From positions 1 to 29,461 of the forward strand of contig DECD01000007.1 of NCBI GenBank assembly GCA_002349055.1: a DNA stretch of 29,461 nucleotides, given 5' to 3'. Positions 23,401 through 28,854 of this stretch are shown here, one piece after another; the stretch's first letter is position 1, and each line of letters starts with the position of its first letter. The translations under genes were made by a program, and so were the position numbers. The notes under the pieces were generated by a model, which saw only the letters and a program-made list of their open reading frames with translations, did not search any database and was not told the DNA's origin. Source of the stretch: Bacteroidales bacterium UBA2939. GTDB lineage: Bacteria; Bacteroidota; Bacteroidia; Bacteroidales; P3.

Positions 23401-25968
23401 GGTGGTGGGGTCGACAGCGTTGGCTGCAACAATGAGGGTATTGGGTTTCGGGCAGGCGATGGTGGTGGTGAAACTCTGGATGGCGCTGCCGGTCTCCTCT
23501 TGGGTACCGGTGCAGATGCCGTTGACCTTAACATCGTAGGGGGTCTCGGCGGTCAGGTCAGTAAGGGTAGTGCTGGTGGTGGTGGGGTTGGGAGAGACCG
23601 TCTGCCAGATACCGGCAGGAATGGTGGTGCCGATGGCCACGTTGTCGAGATGGAAGTCAGAGTCGCCAGATCCGGAGTGTTCAATATAGAACGCAACTCT
23701 TACATTGTCGTTTTCGTATGCAGAAAGGTCTACAGAGAATGTGTTGCCGGTATTGCTAATATCATTCAACACATCGCTCGAACCGGTGTTGTTCCACTCG
23801 CGCAGGATAGTCCAGGTGGCCAAATCACTATTCGATACCAGCACGACAAACCTCGAATTTGCAGTCGGCATATTACTGCTGGAGGGGGCACCGTCGCCAT
23901 TATAGGCAGTCAATGCAACATCGAAAGACAGGGTTCCATTGGCAGGAACAGTGACACTCGGAGTCACCATCCAAGCATTTTTCGTATTCCAAACATTGAT
24001 TTTCCAATTGTAGGCACCAAGACCAGTAGAGGTTCTACTCCAAGAAGATCCCGAGCTAAGAGTGGCGGTTCCGGCAAGCACATTATCCAATACTGCTGTG
24101 TATTGTGCCCAGCCGGTAGGCAAAGATGATGTTTCATTGAAATCCTCGGTAATACCATCTAAATATTCGGCTGTTCTGTAGCGAACGATATAGGCGGTGT
24201 TGGAGGAGAAGCCCGTCCAGGAGACGGTGGCCTGGTGAGCCGAGACGTTAGTGAAGGCGTCGTCCCCCAGGACGGGGGCGGCGCAGTCGGCGGGAGTGGA
24301 GAAGGCAACCTCAACGAGATCAACGTTCTCCTCGCTGTTGGAGCAGTTGGTGCGGACATAGTAGGTGTATTCGGTCTCGGGATTGAGGCCACTCAGGGAG
24401 AAGCTGGTACCGGTGAGTTGGTCAGCACCAGGCACGACATTGTGCTCGGCATCGAGGATGCTGTAGCTTCCGCCCGCTGCGTTGAGGGGATCGGGAGTCC
24501 AACTAATAGTGGCATTGTTGGCATCCAGGACTTCTGCATGAGCCTCGGTGGGAATAAAGCAAGTGGGAGCAATTTTAATAGTTACATCATCGACATAGGT
24601 TGCATTTCCATAGTAGCTTTGTCCCTCGAAAATAATATACGTCGTCCCGGTCATCATGATGGGGTCGGTCTCATAGTAGTACCAGCCGGCAGACGATTCG
24701 ATTTGAGGATAGGCTATGTTGTAATTGCGGGAATAGTGGCCCAGCTCCACTGCATTGGCACCGATGGTGTCGCAATCGCTGGCATACACTTTGAAGCCTT
24801 CGGGATTGCTGCCGGTGGCGTTTCTGCTAATCCAGAATGTTACAATATAACCATTGGCAGAGGTGAAATTCATTGCCGGAAATACCAACATAGTTGTGTT
24901 GAAATTGTTCTTGTCGGGTAACATTAAGGACTGACTGCCACTATGACTGCTTGTACCAGTACACCATAGACGGGCAGCGGAGCTTCCCGTTTGCGAGGTA
25001 GCTTCATTGCGCCAGCAATTGCCCAGATTGTTTGTTGTCGGAGCACTATAACTACTTACACCTGTCGGAAAACCCTCGGAGGTTTCAAAGCCATAGCTGA
25101 CGGGGAAGGTGTTGATGACACCGCAGGCGGTGGAGAAAGTCGTGTTCTTCCAACTGCTCACTTCGCCGCCACAGACTCTCTGCACGCGGACATTGTAGGT
25201 AGTGGCAGGGTCGAGATTGTAAAGCAAAACGTTCTGGCCCACATTGGAGGCGAAGACACTATAGTCAGTTTCCGTGGATTTCTTGTATTCCACATTAAAA
25301 GTACCGCTAGCACCGCCCCATACCAAGAGAGCTGTGTTAGTGGTGATGTTGGTAGCTTCAAGGGTCTCGGGTTTCTCGCAGCTTGTAGTGGAAGGAGTGT
25401 AAGTAAATTCAACCTTTGGCAAGGATGAGGCAGTGCTGTATGGAGTGCTAACAGGAGGTGTGATATAATAATCATAAGCACAAGCGCTCGTTGAAGTAAC
25501 ACAATAGTAACTTACACTCGGGGTGCTGCTAGCACTCCAAATGTTGAAGCAGAGGTTTCCTCCATTGTACACAAAAGGAGTGCTGAAGGTAATCACCAGT
25601 TCGCCATCTGAGACAGAGAGCGTTGTGCCTTCATAGACCATAGTAGCAGTACTTTGGCTGTAAAGCCATGCAGAAGTGCTTTCCGTGGTTCCTTCAACCT
25701 CTTCTACATACACCGTAACTGTATTGGTGTAGTTGGTTGTAGCGGTTGACGATGAGAAGAACTTGACGGATGTAATCGTGCCGCCTTCCATTTCTTCCAA
25801 CATAGAAGCAGGATAGACGAACTCCGTCTGAGAGCCGCCACTACCCTTAATGGGGGCATAGCTACTTGTCGACGTCCCATCACACACAGTGAGTGTCGAC
25901 TGTCCATTTGCCGCCCATGGCGCCAATAGCGCCAGCAGCAGCATCAAAAGTAAATGTTTACTTTTCAT
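20404..25968 (-). CDS. Giant fibronectin type III / GEVED T9SS surface protein
   Basis: An 1854-residue secreted protein. Signal peptide 1-22 (cleaved near ANG-Q). A beta-rich N-terminal domain spans about 24-192. Fibronectin type III-like modules follow at about 196-280, 468-558, 562-835 (split by a jelly-roll insert at about 605-785), 838-942, 945-1043, 1044-1130 and 1301-1384; each ends a strand with forms like YTLTGLTAETAYTVELRAYC. A jelly-roll lies at about 290-465. A GEVED domain occupies 1133-1298 (IIWIDFNNDMEFSDDE, YRMRIAG). A TYGDSWNG-type domain is at 1386-1500. The T9SS type A sorting domain is 1795-1854 (LQVFDMGRRVY-like VFDVMGRRVYN, ATGVYVIRLGEKSQKIVVK). Probably a large adhesin; ligand unknown. 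The first codons form a hairpin (25946-25965). Confidence 0.9.
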   Translation of the reverse strand: MKSKHLLLMLLLALLAPWAANGQSTLTVCDGTSTSSYAPIKGSGGSQTEFVYPASMLEEMEGGTITSVKFFSSSTATTNYTNTVTVYVEEVEGTTESTSAWLYSQSTATMVYEGTTLSVSDGELVITFSTPFVYNGGNLCFNIWSASSTPSVSYYCVTSTSACAYDYYITPPVSTPYSTASSLPKVEFTYTPSTTSCEKPETLEATNITTNTALLVWGGASGTFNVEYKKSTETDYSVFASNVGQNVLLYNLDPATTYNVRVQRVCGGEVSSWKNTTFSTACGVINTFPVSYGFETSEGFPTGVSSYSAPTTNNLGNCWRNEATSQTGSSAARLWCTGTSSHSGSQSLMLPDKNNFNTTMLVFPAMNFTSANGYIVTFWISRNATGSNPEGFKVYASDCDTIGANAVELGHYSRNYNIAYPQIESSAGWYYYETDPIMMTGTTYIIFEGQSYYGNATYVDDVTIKIAPTCFIPTEAHAEVLDANNATISWTPDPLNAAGGSYSILDAEHNVVPGADQLTGTSFSLSGLNPETEYTYYVRTNCSNSEENVDLVEVAFSTPADCAAPVLGDDAFTNVSAHQATVSWTGFSSNTAYIVRYRTAEYLDGITEDFNETSSLPTGWAQYTAVLDNVLAGTATLSSGSSWSRTSTGLGAYNWKINVWNTKNAWMVTPSVTVPANGTLSFDVALTAYNGDGAPSSSNMPTANSRFVVLVSNSDLATWTILREWNNTGSSDVLNDISNTGNTFSVDLSAYENDNVRVAFYIEHSGSGDSDFHLDNVAIGTTIPAGIWQTVSPNPTTTSTTLTDLTAETPYDVKVNGICTGTQEETGSAIQSFTTTIACPKPNTLIVAANAVDPTTKENLTWVMTGAETDWQISCLNGAVENIIDINESEVSINPTTHEVSYTLSGLIPGQVYTVKVRANCEASVPGDQTSDWSNTQNIQTEATCVEPTAFDHGTVDAHNAPLSWTEAGTATQWQICINDDMDNLILISNTTAGVTVEGQNVSYTLTGLTAETAYTVELRAYCDDGDGNQSPWVTTSFTTLVACPAPTNLQVEANALDATFSWEGEAGSYEVVTSINSSDNPSDLVSTSVTGNNYNFTNLELGNHYFWVRSNCSANGEGYSTWAGPASVHIGYCEPNPSGRDGKGITKVQFGMGSDVVNNVDETNGLPSTSPYYGDYSAMIGAVQAGVESTVSITYATGSNTVYSYGTIIWIDFNNDMEFSDDEIVYTGTSTEGSGGVPQVLDATITIPATQATGDYRMRIAGADSYFDSYIGGSTSANHSACFSSNYSVCHDYTLRVLEAPSCLTPTNVEVTYTGGTTATIGWTGDAEAWNMRVNGVDVNGVITNPYTLTGLELATTYSVEVQANCGANGTSEWSTPVNFTTDFCLPENMCEITFELTDTYGDSWNGNYISVVDVLTNTEFAQLTNEDLNGTDGYGENELNTINLPVCDGREIQFQYHIGVGSTYPEENSWVIKDVNDEIIWEGQGSDGGDHNYTVSCALNPSFTKSIDANSWYAISSPVNTPAVADVEHLTDDNYDFYRYDEASATWENYKAGHSDFTTFENGRGYIYRNSTGNDLTFTGVPNNSVSYTLKAERADDLKGFNLLGNPYTTDYNYSGVCYNLTEKGTWKVNATSYTIPVCEAVLVKVSSEVNYPYLSTKSAPKAVEALAFTVSGNGYEDVTYAMLEDGKGLNKVAHLAEDAPALSIPVDGSNYAIAYLGYEVESFPLTLNAQAGEYTIALNNQISGLSYCHLLDKETGKETDLLKGAYTFKANGNSDRFTVLLNASLENGEIAIWNGNSWIVNGEGTLQVFDVMGRRVYNQEVAGQSSLNTDELATGVYVIRLGEKSQKIVVK
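25946..25965 (-). promoter_or_regulatory. Hairpin over codons 2-7 of the giant surface-protein gene
   Basis: Perfect 9-bp arms (25946-25954 and 25957-25965) with a 2-nt gap lie immediately after the ATG at 25968. In mRNA the stem would tie up the start of translation. Copies of the same codons upstream (26366-26410, 26860-26917) have substitutions that break the stem. An AT-rich 9-bp stem with such a small loop is only moderately stable. Confidence 0.5.
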
Positions 25969-26032
25969 AATGTTTTTTGTTTGGTTAATAATTAATGTTA
26001 ATTGTGTTGTTTGTTTTTTTCTTTATTTGACT
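25969..26032 (-). repeat. Leader cassette copy A (upstream of giant gene)
   Basis: Plus-strand sequence with gtttggttaataatt and ttgtgttgtttg, which recurs at 26411-26507, 26918-27000 and 27701-27794. This copy is directly upstream of the giant gene. It lacks the aacggcgaatttctc block of the others and no TAnnTTTG box is seen within it. Confidence 0.8.
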
Positions 26033-26066
26033 TTTGCAGCTTGTTTCTCGGGGTCCTGTCGGCAAT

Positions 26067-26309
26067 TCAGGCAATCTCTTCGTCCCATTCACGCATCACC
26101 TCGTCGTGCGATGTCCCGATACCGGCGGCAATCTCGGCCTCGGCCTCGTCGAGAATGGCATCGACCTCCTCCATGGAGAAACGTCTCAGCCCGGATTTCT
26201 CCGCGCGGTCGGCATGCTCGATGAGGTGGTCGGCCACCCAGCGCATATTGCTCGGCGTGAGCGTACCGTAAAGGTATTCTAGCAATCCCTGTAATGCCGT
26301 AGTACTCAT
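26067..26309 (-). CDS. Orphan antitoxin-like small protein
   Basis: An 80-residue acidic protein. The middle (SMEEVDAILDEAEAEIAAG) and the end (SHDEVMREWDEEIA) resemble small Bacteroidota antitoxins of the RelB/ParD-like kind, in which the C-terminus binds a RelE/ParE toxin. No toxin-sized open frame lies next to it: the neighbouring spaces hold only leader-cassette DNA (26310-26598 upstream, 25969-26066 downstream). It is followed by copy A of the leader and the giant gene. It may be a leftover antitoxin or a regulator. The family assignment is weak; the protein is credible because its composition and length fit and the frame is uninterrupted. Confidence 0.6.
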   Translation of the reverse strand: MSTTALQGLLEYLYGTLTPSNMRWVADHLIEHADRAEKSGLRRFSMEEVDAILDEAEAEIAAGIGTSHDEVMREWDEEIA

Positions 26310-26365
26310 TTCGTTTCCTTTCTCTTGGTTTGGTTTGTTTTTTTCTTCCTTTTCACATCCACCCC

Positions 26366-26410
26366 TCAGCGCCCCATCGGCAGCATCAAAGGCAGATGTT
26401 CACTTTTCAT
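26366..26410 (-). pseudogene. Remnant of the giant gene's start codons (copy B)
   Basis: The minus strand reads MKSEHLPLMLPMGR then a stop, clearly related to the giant gene's MKSKHLLLMLLLAL. It is preceded by leader copy B (26411-26507) in the same order as the real gene. The match ends after about 13 codons, so it is a decayed duplicate of a leader plus gene start, not a separate gene. Confidence 0.75.
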
Positions 26411-26507
26411 AATGTTTTTTGTTTGGTTAATATTTGTTTGATTATTATTTGTGTTGTTTATTTTTCTTCTTCTAACGGCGAATTTCTCTAATTCCGCGAA
26501 TTTTTCT
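26411..26507 (-). repeat. Leader cassette copy B
   Basis: Shares aatgttttttgtttggtt and the gtgttgttt block with copy A, and shares tctaacggcgaatttctct and aattccgcg with copies C and D. In the last part AATT recurs every 9 bp (26481, 26490, 26499). It precedes remnant B and then the 80-residue antitoxin-like gene. Confidence 0.85.
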
Positions 26508-26598
26508 TGTCTCTTGTTCTTTATTTCCTGCTAATTACACTAATTGCCTTGTTGTCTGCAACTCTGGCCGACAAGGTAACGTATCAGCAGACTCCTCT

Positions 26599-26817
26599 TC
26601 ATGCCAACGCCACTTTCCTATAAAAACACCTCTGGCCGACATAGGCCTCCTTGGCCTCGTCCCTGTAACACTCAAGCATGAGGCTTATCGCATCTTTCAT
26701 GTTCTCGATAAGCTCGTCGAGGCTCCTGCCCTGACTCACAGCACCCGGCACCTGCACACATTTACCTGTGTACCAGCCGCTGGCCTCGTCCTTGTGAATA
26801 ATTACTGAGTATTCCAT
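26599..26817 (-). CDS. hicB: HicB-like antitoxin without an adjacent HicA
   Basis: A 72-residue protein of the HicB/UPF0150 fold: MEYSVIIHKDEASGWYTGKC then VPGAVSQGRSLDELIENMKDAISLML, with the usual strand-strand-helix pattern. HicB normally neutralises the HicA mRNA interferase and also binds DNA. There is no extra DNA-binding domain here, and no HicA-sized frame (about 60 residues) in 26310-26598 or 26818-27046. So this looks like an orphan. It is flanked by leader copies on both sides. Other stand-alone UPF0150 proteins exist, some with no toxin. Start ATG at 26817 gives a standard N-terminus. Confidence 0.8.
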   Translation of the reverse strand: MEYSVIIHKDEASGWYTGKCVQVPGAVSQGRSLDELIENMKDAISLMLECYRDEAKEAYVGQRCFYRKVALA

Positions 26818-26859
26818 ATAGTTTTGTTGTTCTTTTCTTTGTTAGTTTTCTTTCCTTTT

Positions 26860-26917
26860 CACATCCACCCCTCAGCGCCCCATCGGCAGCATTTGAAGGT
26901 AGATGTTCACTTTTCAT
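26860..26917 (-). pseudogene. Remnant of the giant gene's start codons (copy C)
   Basis: The minus strand from 26917 begins MKSEHLP, as in copy B, then drifts out of frame (SNAADGALRGG). A stretch of about 39 bp (plus-strand ccttttcacatccacccctc and what follows) is identical between copies B and C, showing recent duplication. It lies between leader copy C and hicB. Confidence 0.7.
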
Positions 26918-27000
26918 AATGTTTTTGTTTGGTTAATAATTGTGTTGTTTGTTTTTTTCTTCTTCTAACGGCGAATTTCTCTAATTCCGCGAATTATCTT
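26918..27000 (-). repeat. Leader cassette copy C
   Basis: Contains gtttggttaataattgtgtt, then gtttttttcttcttctaacg and the AATT 9-bp block (26974, 26983, 26992). It follows higA (on the minus strand) and precedes remnant C and hicB. It is the closest match to copy D. Confidence 0.85.
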
Positions 27001-27046
27001 ATATCTTGTTTCTTATTTCTAACCAATTACTCCAATTTTCTCCTGC

Positions 27047-27355
27047 TCATAGTACGGCGGCAACCCTGCGAATGGCGGCAAGCCGACGGGCAAAGGTCCC
27101 GTTTCTCTTGGCAGTGATGATATTATACCGCATCTGCATGTCAAGCAACGGTTCCACATCCAAGTCAAGAGCTGTAGCAATAAGCATTGCTATCTCTGTG
27201 GTGAGAGGTCGCTTCCCACATAGGGTTTCGTTCAACACCCTGTAAGACACACCAATCTCTTCCGCCAAGGCACGCTGTGTGATGCCACGGTACTCTATCT
27301 CGTCCTTTATGACCTCACCGGGATGGGTGGGAATGTATGGTTCTATCTGTCTCAT
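27047..27355 (-). CDS. higA: HigA-type antitoxin with helix-turn-helix
   Basis: A 102-residue XRE/Cro-type DNA-binding protein of the HigA antidote family. The opening IPTHPGEVIKDEIEYRGITQ is a HigA signature. The helix-turn-helix spans about 22-48 (ITQRALAEEIGVSYRVLNETL). The conserved KRPLTTEIAMLIATALDLD follows. It binds the HigB toxin and represses the shared promoter. It is 10 bp downstream of the toxin gene, the toxin-first order typical of higBA. The sequence is intact. The C-terminal tail is Arg-rich (ARRLAAIRRVAAVL). Confidence 0.9.
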   Translation of the reverse strand: MRQIEPYIPTHPGEVIKDEIEYRGITQRALAEEIGVSYRVLNETLCGKRPLTTEIAMLIATALDLDVEPLLDMQMRYNIITAKRNGTFARRLAAIRRVAAVL

Positions 27356-27365
27356 GTCTATCGTT

Positions 27366-27683
27366 TTATTGGTAATGGTTGCTCAGTTCCGTAATATTGC
27401 AGATGGTCGCCACCGTCTCGTTGTTCCTTGTAATCTCTTCGAATTCTACACGATATTGTTTGTTTACCCTGACAGAGGAGAGACCGGTTTTGTCGCCTGT
27501 CAACTTCTCGTATCTCAATGAGTTGTATTTCGCCAAAGAGGCGGTATCGGGAGAGGAAATCATCATATCAATCACTTTGACATACTTCTTCACCACCTGC
27601 GGCTGGAAGCGATGCTTCTTGTCGCCGCTGTTCCCCTGCTTGTACAGGTTCTCCAGGTAGGTCTTGTCAAAGTTTATTTCCAT
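27366..27683 (-). CDS. higB: HigB/RelE-type toxin
   Basis: A 105-residue RelE-superfamily toxin, HigB-like: an mRNA interferase acting on translating ribosomes. The core is SLRYEKLTGDKTGLSSVRVNKQYRVEFEE (read in parts; about 55-85), with the basic residues and the SVRVN.QYR motif expected in this branch. The first half (FDKTYLENLYKQGNSGDKKHRF) is longer than in short RelE toxins, as in some Bacteroidota HigB proteins. It lies upstream of higA. A leader cassette (copy D) lies upstream and may carry its promoter, though no TAnnTTTG box was found. It looks intact. Confidence 0.85.
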   Translation of the reverse strand: MEINFDKTYLENLYKQGNSGDKKHRFQPQVVKKYVKVIDMMISSPDTASLAKYNSLRYEKLTGDKTGLSSVRVNKQYRVEFEEITRNNETVATICNITELSNHYQ

Positions 27684-27700
27684 ATTGATTCTGGTTGGCT

Positions 27701-27794
27701 ATTATTTGTTTGGTTAATAATTGTGTTGTTTGTTTTTTTCTTTTATTCTAATTTTATTCTAACGGCGAATTTCTCTAATTCCGCGAATTATCTT
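27701..27794 (-). repeat. Leader cassette copy D
   Basis: Contains tttggttaataattgtgttg, then the aacggcg and AATT 9-bp block (27768, 27777, 27786). It lies upstream of higB. Its right part is also coding: the last codons and the stop of the RelE/ParE toxin gene (27775-27777) lie in the AATT block, so the toxin's C-terminal NSRN is encoded by repeat DNA. Confidence 0.85.
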
Positions 27795-28110
27795 GCCTCT
27801 TTCTTATATTTTTTCTCATTGCCTTAGGGTTCTTCTTGCAGTCCCAAATCATCAGTATCGAGCAGGCGTTGTTTTCGTATAGGTATATCAGTTTGTATCT
27901 TCGAAGCACTAGTAGGTATCGGTAGTTGCGTCCTAGGTTCTCCAGCGTCGGTTCTTTCTGTCCCATCTCCGGCATCTGCTCCAGATCGTCGCCCGCCTTG
28001 AGTAACTCTTCCGCATAGCTTGTCGCAACTTCGTGTGAGAGCGCATCGTAATACCGGAAGATGTCTTGCAGGTCTTGTCGGGCCGGTGCCGTCCAGTTCA
28101 GCTGTACCAT
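27775..28110 (-). CDS. RelE/ParE family toxin
   Basis: A 111-residue ParE/RelE-type toxin. The N-terminus VQLNWTAPARQDLQDIFRYYDALS is typical, with an early W-A-D-L pattern, and the middle has GRNYRYLLVLRRYKLIYLYENNACSILMIWD, the beta-strand core of the family (read in parts). The target, gyrase or mRNA, cannot be told from the sequence. It overlaps the upstream antitoxin by 13 bp, the normal arrangement for parDE/relBE. The C-terminus (KRQDNSRN) is encoded by leader-cassette DNA, which suggests that the original end was replaced. Confidence 0.85.
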   Translation of the reverse strand: MVQLNWTAPARQDLQDIFRYYDALSHEVATSYAEELLKAGDDLEQMPEMGQKEPTLENLGRNYRYLLVLRRYKLIYLYENNACSILMIWDCKKNPKAMRKNIRKRQDNSRN

Positions 28111-28358
28111 GAACGAACCTGTTTTTTGAATTCACCATGTGCGACCAAATCTCTGCCGGAGTCGGCATCCGCAGTGGCCCTCAGGACACGCTGCATGGCC
28201 TCCTCTTTCGTGTATTGGCAAGGCGAGGTGGCCTCTTGGTTGCTCTGGCGGCTCACCCTCATCTTCCAGCCCATCCTCCTCGAAAGCGTCCGCAGGACGG
28301 GTATGTCGGAATTGGCCACCGACAGGGTTACGTTCTCCATTATTGCTGCTTCGTTCAT
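28098..28358 (-). CDS. Antitoxin of the RelE/ParE pair
   Basis: An 86-residue protein directly upstream of, and overlapping by 13 bp, a RelE/ParE toxin; the position makes it the antitoxin. The sequence has an N-terminal segment MENVTLSVANSDIPVLRTLSRRMGWKM, a fold-forming strand and helix seen in several Bacteroidota antitoxins, then a KEEAMQRVLRATADADSG helix. Two starts are possible: 28358 or 28340 (MENVTL), the latter giving a more usual N-terminus. A candidate operator and a TAnnTTTG box lie upstream. The exact antitoxin family is not certain. Confidence 0.75.
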   Translation of the reverse strand: MNEAAIMENVTLSVANSDIPVLRTLSRRMGWKMRVSRQSNQEATSPCQYTKEEAMQRVLRATADADSGRDLVAHGEFKKQVRSWYS

Positions 28359-28446
28359 TGTCTTTTCTTTTTTCTTCCTGTTGTCTCTTTTTTTCTGTTT
28401 TCTTCCTGTATCTTCTGTTTTTTCTCTTTATACCTATACACCCAAC

Positions 28447-28469
28447 GGGGTCATTATACCAATGACGCC
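28447..28469. promoter_or_regulatory. Candidate operator upstream of the antitoxin gene
   Basis: gtcatt (28450-28455) and aatgac (28461-28466) are inverted around 5 bp, and two further outer pairs match, giving 8 of 9 arm positions. It lies between the -7 box at 28521-28528 and the antitoxin gene, a sensible place for autoregulation by the toxin-antitoxin complex. Confidence 0.5.
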
Positions 28470-28520
28470 CAATAGGTTACACGGATATTGCACTTCTCGT
28501 ATGGGTACAATACTTCACCG

Positions 28521-28528
28521 CAAATATA
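28521..28528 (-). promoter_or_regulatory. -7 box of the RelE/ParE toxin-antitoxin promoter
   Basis: TATATTTG on the minus strand fits the Bacteroidota -7 consensus. The -33 region is only weakly matched (TTTA near 28548-28551). The leader to the gene, about 160 nt, is purine-rich on the minus strand (pyrimidine tract at 28360-28435 on the plus strand). Confidence 0.55.
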
Positions 28529-28584
28529 CAACTTTTTAATAAACTGGTAAAATTTTTTTTCACGATGCCACCAACCTTGGATAC

Positions 28585-28608
28585 AGAGACGCGGCAGGCC
28601 GCGTCTCT
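28585..28608. repeat. GAGACGC palindromic repeat, copy 1
   Basis: An 11-bp perfect stem (agagacgcggc with gccgcgtctct) around an AG loop, followed by acag. A near-identical element is at 28897-28918. The shared sequence beyond the stem (ctctacag) shows they are one family. Confidence 0.85.
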
Positions 28609-28679
28609 ACAGGATTGAAACAGAAGGATTTGGATTGCGACAATCGACATGCCAAAGGCGTATCAACGACCTACCATCA

Positions 28680-28761
28680 CCCTACCAACTCCTACCATGG
28701 TGGGAGTTGGTAGGGTGTTGGTAGGAAGTTGGTAGGAAGTTGGTAGGGAGTTGGTAAAGAC
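28680..28761. repeat. Inverted and tandem array of 11-bp units (ttggtagg type)
   Basis: Five 11-bp units (ttggtagggtg, ttggtaggaag twice, ttggtagggag, ttggtaaagac) run from 28707 to 28761. The left part is a perfectly abutting inverted repeat: 18-bp arms (28680-28697 and 28698-28715) with one mismatch. The array fills most of the space before the plug gene promoter. The architecture matches the 11-bp array at 5-90 with a different sequence. The rest of the gap 28359-28854 holds only the promoter elements and palindromes listed; I see no gene in it. Confidence 0.88.
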
Positions 28762-28806
28762 TTGGTCAATTTCGGGCTAATTACTCGAATTCTTGCACTG
28801 GACAGC

Positions 28807-28835
28807 TTGTATGTCAAGTTTTTTTCGTATTTTTG
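28807..28835 (+). promoter_or_regulatory. Bacteroidota-type promoter of the plug gene
   Basis: TTG at 28807-28809 and TATTTTTG at 28828-28835 are 18 bp apart, slightly short of the usual 19-21. The expected start of transcription falls at about 28840-28843, on or past the first in-frame ATG (28840). This is why the second ATG (28855) is preferred as the gene's start. Confidence 0.7.
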
Positions 28836-28854
28836 CAGCATGATTTTTTTCAAC

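Noticed and set aside
20713..24129. Long plus-strand open frames opposite the giant surface protein
   Set aside because: Gly/Val-rich translations with no start signals; they mirror the codon use of the real minus-strand gene.
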